A stretch of 64,000 nt of DNA from Benincasa hispida (lineage: Eukaryota > Streptophyta > Magnoliopsida > Cucurbitales > Cucurbitaceae). Position 1 is the stretch's first letter. Each line of letters opens with the position of its first letter. The stretch spans positions 22,540,725 through 22,604,724 of the forward strand of contig NC_052352.1 of assembly GCF_009727055.1 (NCBI RefSeq), written 5' to 3'. Positions 46,941-59,279 of the stretch are shown piece after piece. A program made the translations under genes and the position numbers. Below the pieces are notes generated by a model. That model saw nothing but the letters and a program-made list of their open reading frames with translations. It had not been told where the DNA came from and did no database searches.

Positions 46941-49900
46941 ATAGATAATAAATGTATGGGTATTTTATTTTATTTTATTTAAAAAAAAGAAAGAAAGAGA
47001 AAAAAAAAAAGGGTAAAAGAAGTGTTGGGAAATTTGTTGAAGGAATGAGGAAATAATGGGAAAAAGAGAAAACGAATATGGTCCATTGAAATGGGGAATA
47101 TCAATCCGACGTGGAAATGAGGAGCAGGGGAATTAGTGAAAAAGAAAAGAAAAGAAAAGAAAAGAAAAATGGCGAAGGGGAAGAGAACACGTGTGAAAGG
47201 AATGGAAATTGTAGGTAAAAGAAAATAGTTAATATTTTTGCCGGAAAAAGAAAACATTCTTTTAAGAAACAAAATATCAGACAAACCCAACCAAATCCGA
47301 CCGTCCCATTCACCTCTTCTCATTGCTCCTAATAATGGAATCTTTAGTGCTTCCACCCCACCCACCCCCCTTTTTTTTAATTATTTATTCTAAAAATATA
47401 TATATATATATATATTTTTTTTTTTTTTGACAAAATATTACAACTCTCCTTGTCTCACATTAAAAATGTTAAGAAAAGTACTATAAAAGTAGTCTATACC
47501 TTTCGTTTCAAATCATCTCATTTATAAACATTTTAAACTTGAATGTGCTAACAACTCTTCTTTTTTTTTATTTTCTAATTTGAGAGTGGAATTAAAGGGT
47601 ATGGTGATACATAAATTTTGAGAGAGTGCTCTTATAATTGGAATCAAGGAGAAACTTATTCTATGTAATTGAAACAATTTTTCACATAATAGATGTTTTT
47701 CTTGTGGATCGTGGTTTTTCTCCGGCTTTGGAGTTTTCTACGTAAATTCTTGTGTTCCTTATTTTCTTCCTTTCTTTTAATTTTTGTACTATTTTTCTAC
47801 CTATTCCTATGGTAATTAATAGTTGACGGTTTTGAAAGATATTCACTCTGTAAAAGGTGAATTAAATCAGTAAACTCTCACTAAAACAGTTAGTTAGTTG
47901 CATAAATGAGAGTAACAATCGCGATGAAGTTAGAGTGTTCAACAAGAGATTGAAAAGTGAGTATTAGAATACTTAACTTGTAATTGAGCTTCGCTTCTCC
48001 AAGAAATAAAGTCTTTAAACTGCTCTTCACAATGAACATAGGTCATTAAGACCGAACTACTATAATTTTGGTTGTGTTGTCTCTTCTTTCCTCTTCTCTC
48101 ATATATTCTTCCTTTTATCTTTGTGAATGTTGGTATTAGATTTTAAGAATTCTTCCGCAAACATTACATAAGTGTGTTTTGTGTAAAAAGAAGGTTAATC
48201 AAATACTTGTTTTTACATTTCAAACCAAGTTACAAATTCTGACATTTCTTTTTCCAGCTAGAATCCCATCTTCCAAACAACATTTTCATCATTTTTTTGT
48301 CATTTGGAACTTGCTCAATCTTCAGTTTCTAGATAATTTGAACGAGAAATTGATCAGATTTAATATTGAACAGTTTGAATCTATATATGCTTAATAGATT
48401 TGTTAAATTTTAACTGTAATAATATGCCTCTCAAAATAGTCTTTCCAAATGTACAAGCTTTTTAAACAATGACCAGACTCTTAAACCCATTATTTTCCAA
48501 AAGCTTAACAATTTTTCTAGACTCAAATTACTAAATTCACATCCCAAATGTTACATCCTTCTAAATGTCTACCATCTCATCTTAGATTTGAATTTACTTT
48601 TCATTTGTTTTGAAAGAGTAACAATAGTTATTATAGCTATCTCAAAAGAGATGTGGAATAAGTTTCTTAAATTATATTGTTAAAAAGGAAGTAGGGGACG
48701 AAATTATATTGACATAATTGATTGAAAGTACATAAATTAAACTAAAATATTTAAAAAGTAGATTAGTCTATGGAGAGTGAAATGAAAATAAAGAGTAAAG
48801 GAGAGCAAAATGAATATGATGCATATTTGAAGAACTAAAACAAGATAGTTATTATTTTATTTTTATTTTTTATTTTTTAAAAAAAACATATTAAGGGTGA
48901 GACACATGCCTAGCTAAATTTGGTGTCTGTTTCAATCAATCCCCTATTTCCCATAAATGTCTCTTAGATCATAAAAAAAACTACTGCAAAAAGAAAACTT
49001 AGATTAGATATAGGGAAATAGAGAGGGAGGGTGGGTGGCCCTTTATTTTTCATCAAAGTGAGTGAAAGCCAAGCATAGAGAAGTGGCCACTAACAAAGCT
49101 TCTTTTACTGGAAGTGATGGTGAGATCCTTAAAAAAAAAAAATGATGGGTTCTAAATTTACCGATTCATTCAAAAACTTAAATTACTTGCTCTATTACCT
49201 GTATCGTTTTAAATCACTTATTATTAACCCAAAAGTTTAAGTTGATGGGTGAAAGTAAATTTAATATTATATATTATCTACCAAGTAATATAAAAAAAAA
49301 CCCTTTATGGCTTTGATTTCAAATTATCTTAATATGAAGAAGCACTTCAAACCTAGTATAATAACTGTAGTTGTGTAAATGATATAATGCATTGAGAGAA
49401 TGTTTCTTTGTAATTGGCCGTGATAATAGTTGATGGTTTTTTCCCCTACGGAAGTTAGATTGAATTCAAATTTAGTTGATAAATTCTACGATAATATCAA
49501 TTCATTTCTAAGAATTTTAAATATGTCAAGATACTAAATAAATGTGAAAGATATTTCCATCTTTTGAAAATGGAATATTCAATATTAGAGACCTATATTA
49601 TATACAAAATGTAAAGTTTAAGAGACATTTTAGATAATTTCTTAACCATAAGTATTTATTAAACAGAGAAATAAAAGTTTAAGAATGTAATAAATATATA
49701 AATGATAAAATTCATGAACTAAACTTATAATTTAACCCTAGAATATAGTCCTCTATATATAGTTTGATTCCTTTCAAGTTTATAATATTCTTCACTTTTT
49801 CTTCCCTTGATTTAGGGTTTCTTTTCCCCTTCTTTTTGACCCCTTTTTCCACTTCAATTCGGACTGTATGTATGTAAAGACCCCACGGCACGATGCCTTC

Positions 49901-52420
49901 AGCTGAGAAATTTAAAAGTTTCTTCCATTCTTTTATATATATATATATATCTTCATTTGATTGGTCTCTATTATTGCTTCTTCTTTTTAATATTCTTCTC
50001 TCTTCCAGGCATAGCCACAGCAGCCATTTTCAAAATTAGAGGCAAAAAGCATCTTCTTTATCCATCCCCCAAAACAAAAAACACAGATATATATATATAT
50101 TAATATTTATAATTATATATTTACATTACGTACACCACTTCCCTTTTACTATATACTTAGTTTAATACATTAAAAATACGTAAATGATAGAAATAATGAA
50201 ACCAACCCCATATCACGTATGAAATTTATTTAATACAAATAATATGGTAGATAAAAATAGATTATTGTTGAGAGCAAAGATTAGAAAAGAAAGATTTATG
50301 TACAATTCAAAGATGCGAATTGTGTGGGAGATAAGGCATATGGTCTTAGAAACGACACATCAGAAGCCGTAATGCCTTTCCAAAAGGGTTTTTGGATTGG
50401 ACCATTAATTTGCATGTCCTACCTACATGGAAGAACAATATGACATTATTTTTTTTATTTTTTTATTTTTTTTTAAATATATATATATATATATATTATT
50501 GGGTATTTGCCATTTAGGGGTCTCCCACATTGAAAGGGGACAGACACGTTTGTTTGTGGCAGTGGGTTTTGAGTTATATTGTATATATAGTCAAGTGGGT
50601 CATTTTTAGGGAACAAAAGTGGTCATTTGTAGGGCATAAAGGAAAGGCTTTAGGGTATGGGAGTCTTTTTTTTTTTTTCTTTTTTGTGACAAATTATTAA
50701 ACCATCTTTCATTTGTCTTCTTACAAACTACAACCAAATATCATTGCTTCTTCTTTTTCTTTTCTTTTTTTTTTTTCCCAAGAAAAAATTATAATGTGAA
50801 ATTCAAACCGACCCACATTAAGGAATGTCTCAAAAGAAAAAAAAAAAAAAAACTCACATATATCAATTATTTTGTTGTTTGGAAATTGCCTCGCATTATT
50901 TTATTTTATTTTTTTAAAAAAAAAAAACCTGATTGTTTTGTCTTGTTTTAGTCTTTCACATTACACTACTCTCAGTTTCCCAGACACCCAATATTTGTTT
51001 GACAGAAAAGTCAATCAACTTGAACTTTGATAAGAACTGGTCATATGGCAGCAGATGAAAACCAAGCACTTTTGCCTTCCACTACCTTACCACTATTACT
51101 TTCTCATTAAACCTTAAATAATTTCTTCTATCCTTTACTTTTGTTTCAACCTTCCATATATTATTTTATTTCATTCTTCTGTTTTCTAAGCGAATAAAAT
51201 TTTCAAATTACACCATCCTAGTACTATAAATTTTTTCAAAACCTCAAAAAGAAATTAGGATGTGTCTTGTTTTGTAATTACGTATTATGTTTAGTTTTAT
51301 GCAAACCACGTGGATATGAGATAGAGCTAAAAAAAGGTAGCAAAACTTAGCCAATCCTTTTCTTTTATCTTTGTATCTTTGCCTTCAAGTGAAAATGAGG
51401 TTTATATATATAAATATATCTATATGAGGGTGAAATTAAAAAGGTTCCACTATAAAACTTAGTGGGGTTGACTTGTTTTTTTAAATATTATTTTGGTATC
51501 TAGTGTTTGACCCAATTCAACTTTTTTTGAAAAAATATATTAGTTTGTGCTTTGACCTTGGCCTTGTGCATATATATCTTGGTGTTGTTGTTCATAAATT
51601 GGATTACCACATTTATACTCAACCCAACCAATGAGATCTTCCTATTAGAGGCATTTGAGAAAGATGGTGCTTTCTCTTTCTAAGGTCAAACTTCAAAATT
51701 AAATGACCTTTTTGGAATTTTGAATTTTGTTGAATCCATCATCTACCCTACATGTTGTGTTGATAATGATCATGATGCCAACAAATGACAATGACGATGA
51801 CAACCATCCACTACTATAATGTATGATCATGATTGAATCCAGTCGTCAAACATTCCAAAAACCCTAAACTGAGGAAGCAACTCACATCCATCAGACATGT
51901 CATAAGGAAAATGAAAACTTTGAGGGTCCTCGGTCTAAGTTTTACTATGACTTCAAATACGCAACCATTATGAGCAAATATTTATCCAATGAGAGAAACA
52001 ACTCGACAGATCAAAAGAAGTTAAGATGAAAATGTTTGGTTCAAAATGACGAAGGGATGTTGATATATTATTTGAAGGAAAGATGAAAATAAATATTGGT
52101 CTTTGGCAAAAAGTAATACGGAAGCATGCTTCCTTTCCATTGTAATATTCATACCAATCCACTAAATTTTGAACATTCTTCATTTGCCTCAAATTTCCTC
52201 CCTTTTTACCCAAAAATGTCCTATTCACTATACTTAAAATTCTTTTTGACTCCATCACTCTCTCCTTTTACAATTCAAAAAAGTTACAAGGTTTTGAATG
52301 TAAATCTTTAAACTATTAGCTTCTTTTTATACATCTAGAATAATATAAAATATTCATGATTGGATAACTATAACTGTCTCAATCAATATGTATATCTATT
52401 ATTAATTATATGTAAATTAT

Positions 52421-52505
52421 GGTATCATAGCTCAGTAGATAAAATATTTTTAATTATTTTTACAGTTGAAGGTTTAGTTCTCCACTCATATTTATTTGTT
52501 GAATT
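52421..52505 (+). mobile_element. tRNA-derived SINE-like relic
   Basis: GGTATCATAGCTCAGTAGAT includes an A-box-like TAGCTCAGTAGA at 52428-52439; GGTTTAGTTCTCCAC at 52471-52485 stands at the B-box position. Confidence 0.45.
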
Positions 52506-53642
52506 GGAAAAATAATTAGAAAAGTTAAACAAAAACTAATTATCTACTATTTGATTATTATTTTTTAAATTAAAAATACCTATAGTTTTAACATAAATAA
52601 AAGGAAAATTTTATTGATGGACAAATATCTATTGTGTTCTTGGGGGGCTGAATATTGGGTTTGGGCCTGTAGGTTTCTGTCACTTTCATGGGTGGAATTG
52701 GAAAAAAAATTGGGCCCAAAAGCAACAAAGTTGCTTGTTCTTGCTGATCATTGGGTTTTTTTTTTTTTTTTTTTTTTTGGGGGGGGGGGAGGAGAGAGAG
52801 AGAGAGAAAAAAAGTGCATTAAATTAAATGAAATCAAATCAAAATTATTCTTTCCTTGAAAAGTCTACACATTTTGTATTGGGTTAGGCCAGTTTGATAT
52901 TATTATATCTTTTCTATTTTTTTAAATAAAAGAATAAAAAAAAATTCCTTCAACTGTCATTATGAATTTGCATTCTTAGTTGATGCAAAATTACAAATTT
53001 GTGCTTCATCAGCAATCAAATTCCATTCTTAAAAAGAATAAAAATATATATCAAATTCCAAGAAGTTTGTCTTCTCTTTTTTGGGAAAGCAAAATAATGC
53101 TTCTTAAAGATAAATGGAAACTTTTTTTAGAATTTAATTAAAAAATTGTTGTTCAAAATTTTGAGGATTTTAGGAGAATTGAAGTTGGTTCAAACTAAAA
53201 AAAGAAAGAGGCCCATAAAAAGTCCATTTTAGTTTTCATTTGGGTTTTGAGCCCAGCCCACAATTGTTAAACTATGCATTCTGAATCGCCCCAGTTAATT
53301 CTTTAAGCCCACCAAGATCTTATTAGATGGATAACCATTTGATTTTTTTGAAAATGTTGCTTAATTTCTGATCATTTATTTATCAAAATTTTCATATTTT
53401 CTAAGAAAGTATTTGAAATTTTAGTCAGACTCGAGGAATAAGTTTTTTCAAAATTAAGTTTGATTTTTTTTTTTTTTTTTTTTATGTTTTTAAAAATTGT
53501 GTTTGTTTTCTTACAATTTGCTTACAATTGTTTTCATTTTTCCTATATAAAACATTTGATTTTTTAGTCAAATTTTAAAAACGAAAACAACTTTTTGAAA
53601 AAAAAAATCTTTTTGAAGGTTTGAGAATTTGACTTTGATTTT

Positions 53643-53712
53643 GAAACTATCTCTAGATAATAAAAGATAGAAAACTCGAAACTATCTCTAGATAATAAAA
53701 GATAGAAAACTC
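53643..53712. repeat. 35-bp tandem duplication
   Basis: Two perfect copies of a 35-mer starting GAAACTATCTCTAGATAATA, followed by the first five bases of a third. An ambiguous base (n) lies just beyond at 53732. Confidence 0.9.
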
Positions 53713-54422
53713 GAAACATTAGTAGTGTCTANTATATATAACAAATGATTATAACATAGGGGTTAATGTTTAGATTTTTTATTTTCTTTCAATATAGTCC
53801 ATATTGTTGTAAAAGTTTCCATTCATGTTTTAACATTTTGTATCAAGTCTTTCACAGTTAATTCATATTGTTCATGCACAAATTTGGACAAGAAGGAGTC
53901 CTCTAAGTTTTTATGTGCTCCAATGATGATGAGTTTGTAATTTAAGAAAATGGGGTGATTAAAATGAAGTGACTAAAAGGAAGTGACCTATAAAAGGAAA
54001 ATAGGTATACACTAATATAGCCAAACAAGCGCTAATGTTGAAGTTAGCTAGATTAGAGAATAATGATGTTACAAGCTTAGAGGAACAACTTACAACTTAT
54101 TCCGTTTGAATCATAATTATCTATTTAAATGAGACCAAATCTAATCCTGAGGATATTGGACCTAATAGCTATGCGACTACTAGAGTTGTTGGCTCAATGA
54201 TTAGTCGGCCCTATGGTTATATGAGCTTAAGTCCACTTTCATTTTGGATCTCCTCATCTTTGGTTTATTTCGTTAGGTCCAATTTCATCCCTAAAAATAT
54301 ATGAGAGGTGACTAATGATAAACTTCTATAGCATTATCATTACTAAGTGAGACGAAATTTAGAGTAAAAAAATGACATATAAGACAATACAACTTCTAAT
54401 TTCTAGTTCACATTTCTAATAT

Positions 54423-54742
54423 TCTATTTGGTAACATTTGAGTCTCCTGATAATCATTTCGTCTTTTGTTTTTTGTTTTTGAAAATTAAACACATTTCCT
54501 CCCTCTTTCTTATATTGATTTGCATCTTAAGTATAATAATTAAATTCTTAGTCAAATTTCAAAAACAAAAACGAGTTTTTAAAAACTACTTTTTTACTTT
54601 TCAAAATTTGGTTAAGTTTTTTAAACCTAGTAAAAAGTAGATTATAACAAAGAAAGAAATTTGGAGGTGGATATAGTGTTTATAGGCTTAATTTTTTTTC
54701 TAAAAAAATAAAAATAAAAATGAAATTGTTACCAAATGGGAC
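54423..54742. mobile_element. MITE-like element (family B)
   Basis: Starts TCTATTTGGTAACATTTGAG and ends GTTACCAAATGGGA, an inverted pair. Internal blocks (TTTCGTCTTTTG, TTAGTCAAATTTCAAAAACA, TTTTTAAAAACTACTTTTTT, GTGTTTATAGGCTTAATTTT) match the other copies. A further partial copy continues to about 54955. Confidence 0.6.
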
Positions 54743-57660
54743 TTTAATTTTTAGTTTTTGAAAATTAATAGAACTTATAAACAATGTTTCCACCTACGAG
54801 TTTATTTATTTTATTATCTTCTTTGGAACAATGGTTTTAAAATGTATGTTAAGTCTTGAAAACTAAAAATAAAATAAATTTTATTTTTAAAACTTTCACA
54901 AAGAATTCAAATGTAATAATAAAAGGATAATTTAAAGAAATGACTAAAAAAAAATTCATATTCAACCATCTAAAGTAATAACCAAATTTAAGATCTAACA
55001 AATCGGACCAATGATTCATTCAAAATCCAACCAACACCAACAATGTGTTCAAAGTTCTTTTTTTTCTTTTTCTTTTTCTTTTTTTTTTTTTTTTAAAAAA
55101 AAAAGAAAAAAGAAAAAAGAAAAACAATGTGCTCAAAGATAAACTATAACTGAAAATGCTAAATCCATATCAGAAAATAACCAAAATTTACCAGAGACCA
55201 TAAATTTAGAAGCCAAAAAGCAGTCAAACACAACATCAAATTGCAACTATTGACGATATAAAAACCAACACCCACAAAATTAATCTTATTTAGTCAAATA
55301 AATTCACCATAAATTATTACTATAAAAAAAAAATAAAAACAAAAAAAGAACAAAACAAAACAAAACAAAAAAATGTTTGATAAACCTTAATTTAACATGA
55401 AATAAGAATAAAAAGATAGCATAATACTCTCATTTATGTTTTGACAAAAATATTTTTTTTTTATAATTTTGTAAATATTTATGTAACATGATAAACAAGA
55501 AACATAAACCGTTACCAAACACTCTAATGTTTCAAAAATTGAAAAAATAAGAGATTATAGAAAACGTAAAAAAAAATAACATTCTTAGACACATGTCAAT
55601 GAAACCAGAAAATGGCTAACAACAACCCATATAACTTGGAATCCACCTCAATTTTTACCAAATTGAGGACTTAAATGAGGATTTTTTAAGGCAAAGTATT
55701 TCTTTTTAGGGAAACCTTAAATCTTCATCAACCATCATAATGTTTTATCTTAACAGAATATGGAATTCCTAAGTTTTGTGTATATTTTGATGTCTTATGT
55801 ACATGTGTCTCTGTGTAAGTGAGGGGCAGTTTGAGTGTTTTTGTTCTCTGCTTTGGTCTCAAGGAAAGCATGTTGAATCCTTCCCCTTTTTTGGGGTTTT
55901 TTTAGGTTTGTGTCTCTTCTTCTTCTTCTTCTTCTTCTTTTTTTTTTTTTTTTTTTTGTTAAAATTAGAAAATGTGTTAAATTACAAGTTTAAAGTCATC
56001 ATCTAATTTTGTGTTGGATGGTTTTCTAAAAAAAATGAAAGTTTTAAAAATTAATTGATATATTCTATATAAATTTGAAGTTCATGTCTAATAGAATCCT
56101 AAATTTATGTCTAGAAGATTCTTTACTTTTTATAAAAAAGATATCAAAGTTTGAATCTAAATTTATAATTTTGAAAGTTCAATATTTAAATAGATATAAA
56201 CCTCAAATTTATAATATATACTTGAAGTTAAAACTAAATTAGTTAACCTAATTTTTTTAAATAGAAAATGCAATTGTCCAAAAGCCCTATTTCAACCTAT
56301 GTTATAAAGTCCAAGTTTTATTAAGTTCAAATAAATATAAAATTTAATAGATTGTATTAGTTGTGTTAAATCAAATCAACCTAAATTCTTTTGAACAATT
56401 AAACCAACCTAAACTTACTATTTATTACAAAATAGTTGTTTAAGTATATATCTAGTTTAATTATATTTTATTCACTAATTTCTTTTAATCATCCAAATAA
56501 CTTTTATATCATTATAAAAATTGATATCTTAATTCATAACAAAAATTTAAATAAAATATCCAATAAATCAAATTAACTTAAACTAAAATATTTCATATAA
56601 TTTAGCGGTTATTATTTGGGTTTCACAAATTTTAAAAAAGAAACCGTTAAATTGGACTTTTTATAGTATTATAGGTGCAAAGCGGTAATTTGAATTTCTA
56701 CTCTAAAATAAAATCATGATTTTTTTTTTAATTGTTGAGTATGCTTCATATAATATGAATATATGTAATTAAGATGAATAGTGAGTGTCACACTCTTGTC
56801 CACATAAAGACTTTGTGAGAAACTTGTGGCAAACACAAACCCTGAAATCCTATGAATCAATCCCTATCACATATCATTCCACCCAATCTCTTCCATATCT
56901 TATCTTTACAACAACATGAAACATTCATAAGAATACCCAAAAAAATTTAAAAGAAAAAAGTGGCTATTTAATTATGTTTAGGTTAAAATATTATTTTTGG
57001 TCTCTATATCTTAGTTTCATTTATTTTTAATCATGGTATTTTAAATGTCCAAATTTTATCTTTGTATTTTTAAACAATTTTAAAATTAATCATTTGAAGG
57101 TTTTTTTTAGAGTGAGAGAAATTAACGATAAACTAGAAGTAAAGACTATCTTTAAGATTTACTCAATACGACTCTATTTCAAATGACATCTGAAAGTATC
57201 TAAATGAAGTAAAATAGAATAGATTATAAAACAGAGGAATAAAATGGTATTTAATTTTTTTTAAATATATATTATACATATTTATTTAATTTGAAAAACA
57301 ACTCCTTGAAATTGAGAATTACTGGTGTAAGTATAAATCGAATTTTTTTACCATAGAAGCAGTGCCTCTTCTTATGAGTTGAAGGTTTAAGATTAATTAC
57401 TTGAAACTAAAAATTATTTATCATTAAATATTAATGGTTATGTGTCTAAGCTTTGGACACCAAGACATGTTCATATGAAGAGGATATTTTATTTGAATCC
57501 CAACAAAAATTGAAAGGAGAAGATAGTTCCAAAAATTGACATTAAAAAAGGGGAGGATTGGCTTCACAAATGCACTTACAAAGAAATTGAATTTCAATCA
57601 TTAATTTTTGGTTAAATTAGGAATAAGTTTACCTTCCAACTTTGAAATTTATTACAAAAT

Positions 57661-57670
57661 NNNNNNNNNN
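57661..57670. other. Assembly gap (10 N)
   Basis: Ten unknown bases followed by a TATATATATA tract; the real size is unknown. Confidence 1.
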
Positions 57671-58230
57671 TATATATATGGTTAAATTTATTTATGTAAT
57701 CAATTTTGCACATCAAATTTTATTTGGATCTATATAAATAATATTGTAAAAGATGTTTGTTGTAATTGTTGCATCAATTTTTATCCTATTTTAATGAAAA
57801 AAAACTTTTCAATGGTATTTTTCCAATGAAATTTTAAAATTAAAGGGTAAAATTGTAAGTTTTCAAAATTCAAGAGCATCATCTATATCTATTCCAAAGT
57901 TATATTTTATATAATTTAACCTTAAATTTTCAATGGCATATATTATATAATGTTTTTTTGAAAAAAGAAAGAGGGAGAAGAAAGAGAAATTATTGCAATA
58001 TATATATTTTAAAGTAATATAGACCTTTTTTTTTCTTTTTTTTTTTTTACCGAAAAGTAGGTAGACTTTTAAGTTTTAGCATTTTAGACACATACAAATA
58101 TGGATATTGATGAACTCGAATCATAAATATAAATATTAGGTAAAATTTTAATGACAAATCAATATTGTCCTAAAAAAAACGAGAATTTTTTCACCATGTT
58201 ATAGATTTAAATCGTAGACAAATTCGGAAG

Positions 58231-58330
58231 GAACATAGCTCAATTGATACCCAATATTTATTAGTGACTAAAAAATCTACGATTAAAATTCTTCCCTCTA
58301 TATTATATTTACAAGTTTTAAAATAGCTTT
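58231..58330 (+). mobile_element. tRNA-derived SINE-like relic
   Basis: GAACATAGCTCAATTGATAC with an A-box-like element at 58236-58246; downstream ATTCTTCCCTCTATATTATA resembles the post-B-box part of the other copies. Confidence 0.4.
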
Positions 58331-59279
58331 CATAACGATTTTTCAAAATATTTTGAGATTTTACTCTTTCGGATATTGAGTTGTTGAGTAGGCTACAAAA
58401 TTTGATTGAAAACAGCTATTGATTAAAGAAAATTGAAATATTTTGGTTTCTAAATTCTTATACTTTAACTTACTTTGATGTTGATATAAATTTCTACACA
58501 TAAGCACATACTTGTCATCTATTTTATCAATTAATGAACAAAGTCTTGGTCAAAATCTTTCGTTAAAAAAAGAGTTAAAAAGAAATCTAAATAGATGCTT
58601 TTAAAACTTTAGATATCAAATAGACACAAATCTAAAAGTTTGAGATTAAGAATATGTTTGGTAGAAAATCTTAAAAGAGAAACTTGAAAACAAAGAATTC
58701 AATGAAACTTGGTGTTTTAAGAAATTGAATTATAATTTAAACAATTGTTTGATGTGTATTTACTAATATATTTACAGATTAAAAAGTAGGTTGAACTATT
58801 AACATATATAATGAAAGAATTAAAGCTCTAAGTTGGAGGTGAAATGTGCATATAATGCATTAGGAAGATTAGAAATTAGAATTAAAAGAAAATAGCCCTA
58901 AAAATGGAGGGAGGGCCCTGAAAGGATGAGGACAGGGTTGATACTAAGATAGAGGCTGGAAATGAGTGTGGATAAAGGCGTGTGTTCAACCCACCAATCA
59001 CATGGAAGAAAAATCACAAATCTTCAAATTTCATAATCCCAATTCTTAAAATTCGCCTCTTTTTTTTTATTTGATCCCAATTCCCAAATCCCTAAACACC
59101 TCAATTTTTGCTTTTCTACCCTCCAACTCTTCACTTTTTGCACAAAACCTCCTTCCACTACTTCCCACCCATTTGACGAAGCTCCACCATTTTTGGTTGT
59201 GAATTGAACACACCCTTCATTTCCAATTCCCCACTTCTCTCTCTCTGCTTCCCCTTTCTGGGTTTAGGGTTTCCCTTCA

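Larger units (their letters stand above)
42991..52590. other. Intergenic region, no gene recognised
   Basis: AT-rich. Holds an LTR-like fragment (44355-44560), a family A MITE-like copy (46545-46940), TA and poly-A/T tracts, a C-rich run at 46355, and a pyrimidine-rich, moderately unusual patch at 49795-50070. The long minus frame 46979-47365 is due to GAAAA-type low complexity. A SINE-like fragment lies at 52421-52505. Confidence 0.55.
52591..59279. other. Intergenic region and HEMA upstream region
   Basis: No gene seen before HEMA. Contains a T15+/G10 run with a GA repeat (52757-52807), clusters of GGGCCCA-type words (52655-52725 and 53205-53320), family B MITE-like copies (53455-53740 and 54423-54742), a SINE-like fragment (58231-58330) and an N gap. 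Nearest HEMA, a CCAAT box (58996-59000) and GGATAAAGG (58970-58978) could be promoter elements; no clear TATA box was found. Confidence 0.5.

Noticed and set aside
46979..47365. Minus ORF of 128 codons rich in Phe and Leu
   Set aside because: Caused by GAAAA/AAAAG repeats; no start context or homology.
49860..49925. Possible miRNA gene near the GGCACGATGCCTTCAGC patch
   Set aside because: No conserved miRNA sequence and no matching arm within the expected distance.
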